A DNA stretch of 64,000 nt from Salinibacterium sp. M195. Lineage in GTDB: Bacteria; Actinomycetota; Actinomycetes; Actinomycetales; Microbacteriaceae. The translations under genes were made by a program, and so were the position numbers. Shown one piece after another: positions 63,049-64,000 of this stretch. The notes beneath the pieces are model-generated. The model was given only the letters and a program-made list of their open reading frames with translations. It did not search any database and was not told where the DNA came from. The stretch covers positions 2,232,001 through 2,296,000 of the forward strand of contig NZ_CP040814.1 in NCBI RefSeq assembly GCF_019443965.1, given 5' to 3'. How positions within the stretch are numbered: the stretch's first letter is position 1; every line of letters starts with the position of its first letter.

Positions 63049-64000
63049 GATGCCTCCGTAAGTGCTTCGTTAGTTACTACGTTCAACACGGTGCTGAACG
63101 TCTCGATGAATTCGGCGATCTCGTCGTCACCAATAATCAGCGGTGGCGCGAGGCGAACCGTCGATGCGTCTGGCGCATTGATGATGAGGCCATGCTCGAG
63201 CGCGATCGCGACAACTCGCTGCGCGACCGGCTCTGCCAGTCCAATGCCGATCAGTAGACCGCGACCGCGAAGCTCAACAATCAGCGGCGAATCAATGCGT
63301 GCCAAAGCGGTGCGCAGTTCAGCACCACGTTGAGCGGCATTAGCCACCAAGCCATCGGTCTCGATCTGAGCGAGCACAGCATTCGAAACGGCGCAGACCA
63401 GCGGGTTTCCCCCAAAAGTGGTTCCGTGCTGGCCGGGCTGAAGAAAAGTGGATGCCGCCCCGAACGTCACGAGAGCACCAATCGGAACTCCCCCGCCCAT
63501 TCCCTTCGCGAGAGTTATCGCGTCAGGGATGATGCCACTCTCCTGGAAGCCAAACCAGCTTCCGGTTCGTCCGGCACCCGTCTGAATTTCATCGATGATG
63601 AGCAGAACACCATGTTGGGTCGTCAGTTCACGAGCCGCCTCGAGATAGCCAGCGGGGAGCTCACGCACCCCCGCTTCGCCCTTGATGGGTTCAACAATGA
63701 GTGCTGCGACATCCGACCCGATCGCTGCCTCAAGCGCGTCGATCGTGGAATCGATGTGCTCGACGTTGGGCAGCAACGGCTCGAATGGCTCGCGGAGTGC
63801 CGCTTTGCCCGTAATCGACAGCGCCCCCAATGAGCGACCATGGAACGAATCCATGAGCGAAAGGATGCGTGGGCGCCCGGTGAGACGAGCAAGCTTGATA
63901 GCGGCCTCGTTCGCCTCGGTGCCTGAGTTCGCGAAAAAGACTCGGCCTTCGTCACCAGCACCGGTAATGCGCAAAAGTCGTTCCGCGAGCGCGAGCTGCG
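63045..64000 (-). CDS. argD: Acetylornithine aminotransferase (5' end outside window)
   Basis: ArgD transfers an amino group in ornithine synthesis using PLP. The frame is open to the window edge, reading LALAERLLRITGAG before FFANSGTEANEAAIK, so about a quarter of the protein lies outside. The PLP lysine is in ITLAKGMGGGVPIGA, with LLIIDEIQTGAGRTG and HGTTFGGNPL. The stop overlaps the argF start. Confidence 0.94.
   Translation of the reverse strand, partial: QLALAERLLRITGAGDEGRVFFANSGTEANEAAIKLARLTGRPRILSLMDSFHGRSLGALSITGKAALREPFEPLLPNVEHIDSTIDALEAAIGSDVAALIVEPIKGEAGVRELPAGYLEAARELTTQHGVLLIIDEIQTGAGRTGSWFGFQESGIIPDAITLAKGMGGGVPIGALVTFGAASTFLQPGQHGTTFGGNPLVCAVSNAVLAQIETDGLVANAAQRGAELRTALARIDSPLIVELRGRGLLIGIGLAEPVAQRVVAIALEHGLIINAPDASTVRLAPPLIIGDDEIAEFIETFSTVLNVVTNEALTEAS

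Overview
The window is a high-GC actinobacterial chromosome segment. Gene content and order fit the family Microbacteriaceae: the tlyA-nadK-recN-pyrG-NUDIX-xerD-parA-scpA-scpB-rluB-tyrA-cmk-der chromosome-maintenance cluster, a 16S-23S spacer without tRNA genes, many GTG starts and frequent 4-base GTGA/ATGA overlaps between genes. The genus cannot be fixed from the sequence alone.

Layout. 1-3.5 kb: a thiol-redox locus (DsbA-like protein cut by the window edge, CcdA, and a convergent thioredoxin/DUF4395 pair) and a short-chain dehydrogenase. 3.6-8.4 kb: a small Cys-rich protein, a PfkB-type sugar kinase, a ThrE amino-acid exporter, an unrecognised bitopic membrane protein and a DUF368 (PopT-type) lipid-carrier translocase. 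8.6-13.5 kb: a complete long-chain olefin (ole) operon, oleA, a fused oleBC and oleD, followed by a 36-residue Lys-rich protein and a terminator.

13.6-24.5 kb is an accessory region beside tRNA-Pro(GGG). It has a DUF262/DUF1524 (GmrSD-like) gene, then an operon-like array: a broken gene that seems to encode an NBR1/FW-type Ig domain, an excisionase-like HTH protein, and type III mod and res genes. Next come a decayed IS3-type transposase and an apparently intact IS481-type element. This element sits exactly at the tRNA 3' end between 16-bp direct repeats. Further partial copies of the tRNA 3' end at about 22.97 and 15.9 kb suggest repeated insertion there.

24.5-28 kb: a TPP-riboswitch-controlled thiamin salvage operon (thiM-thiE-thiD/tenA fusion). 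28-29.5 kb: a DHA2-type drug exporter. 29.6-42.3 kb: the maintenance cluster on the minus strand. It is interrupted between nadK and tlyA (42.4-44.75 kb) by an oppositely oriented copper cassette: a CsoR-like operator, a SHOCT membrane protein, a multicopper oxidase and a DUF302 protein. A degraded second copy of the tlyA 3' end remains next to nadK and marks the insertion. 44.7-48.3 kb: tlyA, a 52-aa protein, a HAD phosphatase and a TPR-like protein with an Arg-rich disordered N-terminus.

48.3-54.2 kb: one rRNA operon on the minus strand (16S-23S-5S) with promoter, boxA-like elements and a terminator. 54.6-59.4 kb: a DHFR-like reductase, tyrS, a divergent SatD-like/membrane-protein pair beside a nested palindrome, a DUF817 protein and an alkyladenine DNA glycosylase. 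59.4-64 kb: argD (cut by the window edge), argF, argG and argH, with no argR between argF and argG.

The best candidates for something not well described are the FW-domain gene attached to the type III restriction operon at the tRNA-Pro hotspot, and the copper cassette inserted beside a duplicated tlyA end. Coordinates and motifs were read by eye. Family assignments rest on motif recognition, not on database searches.
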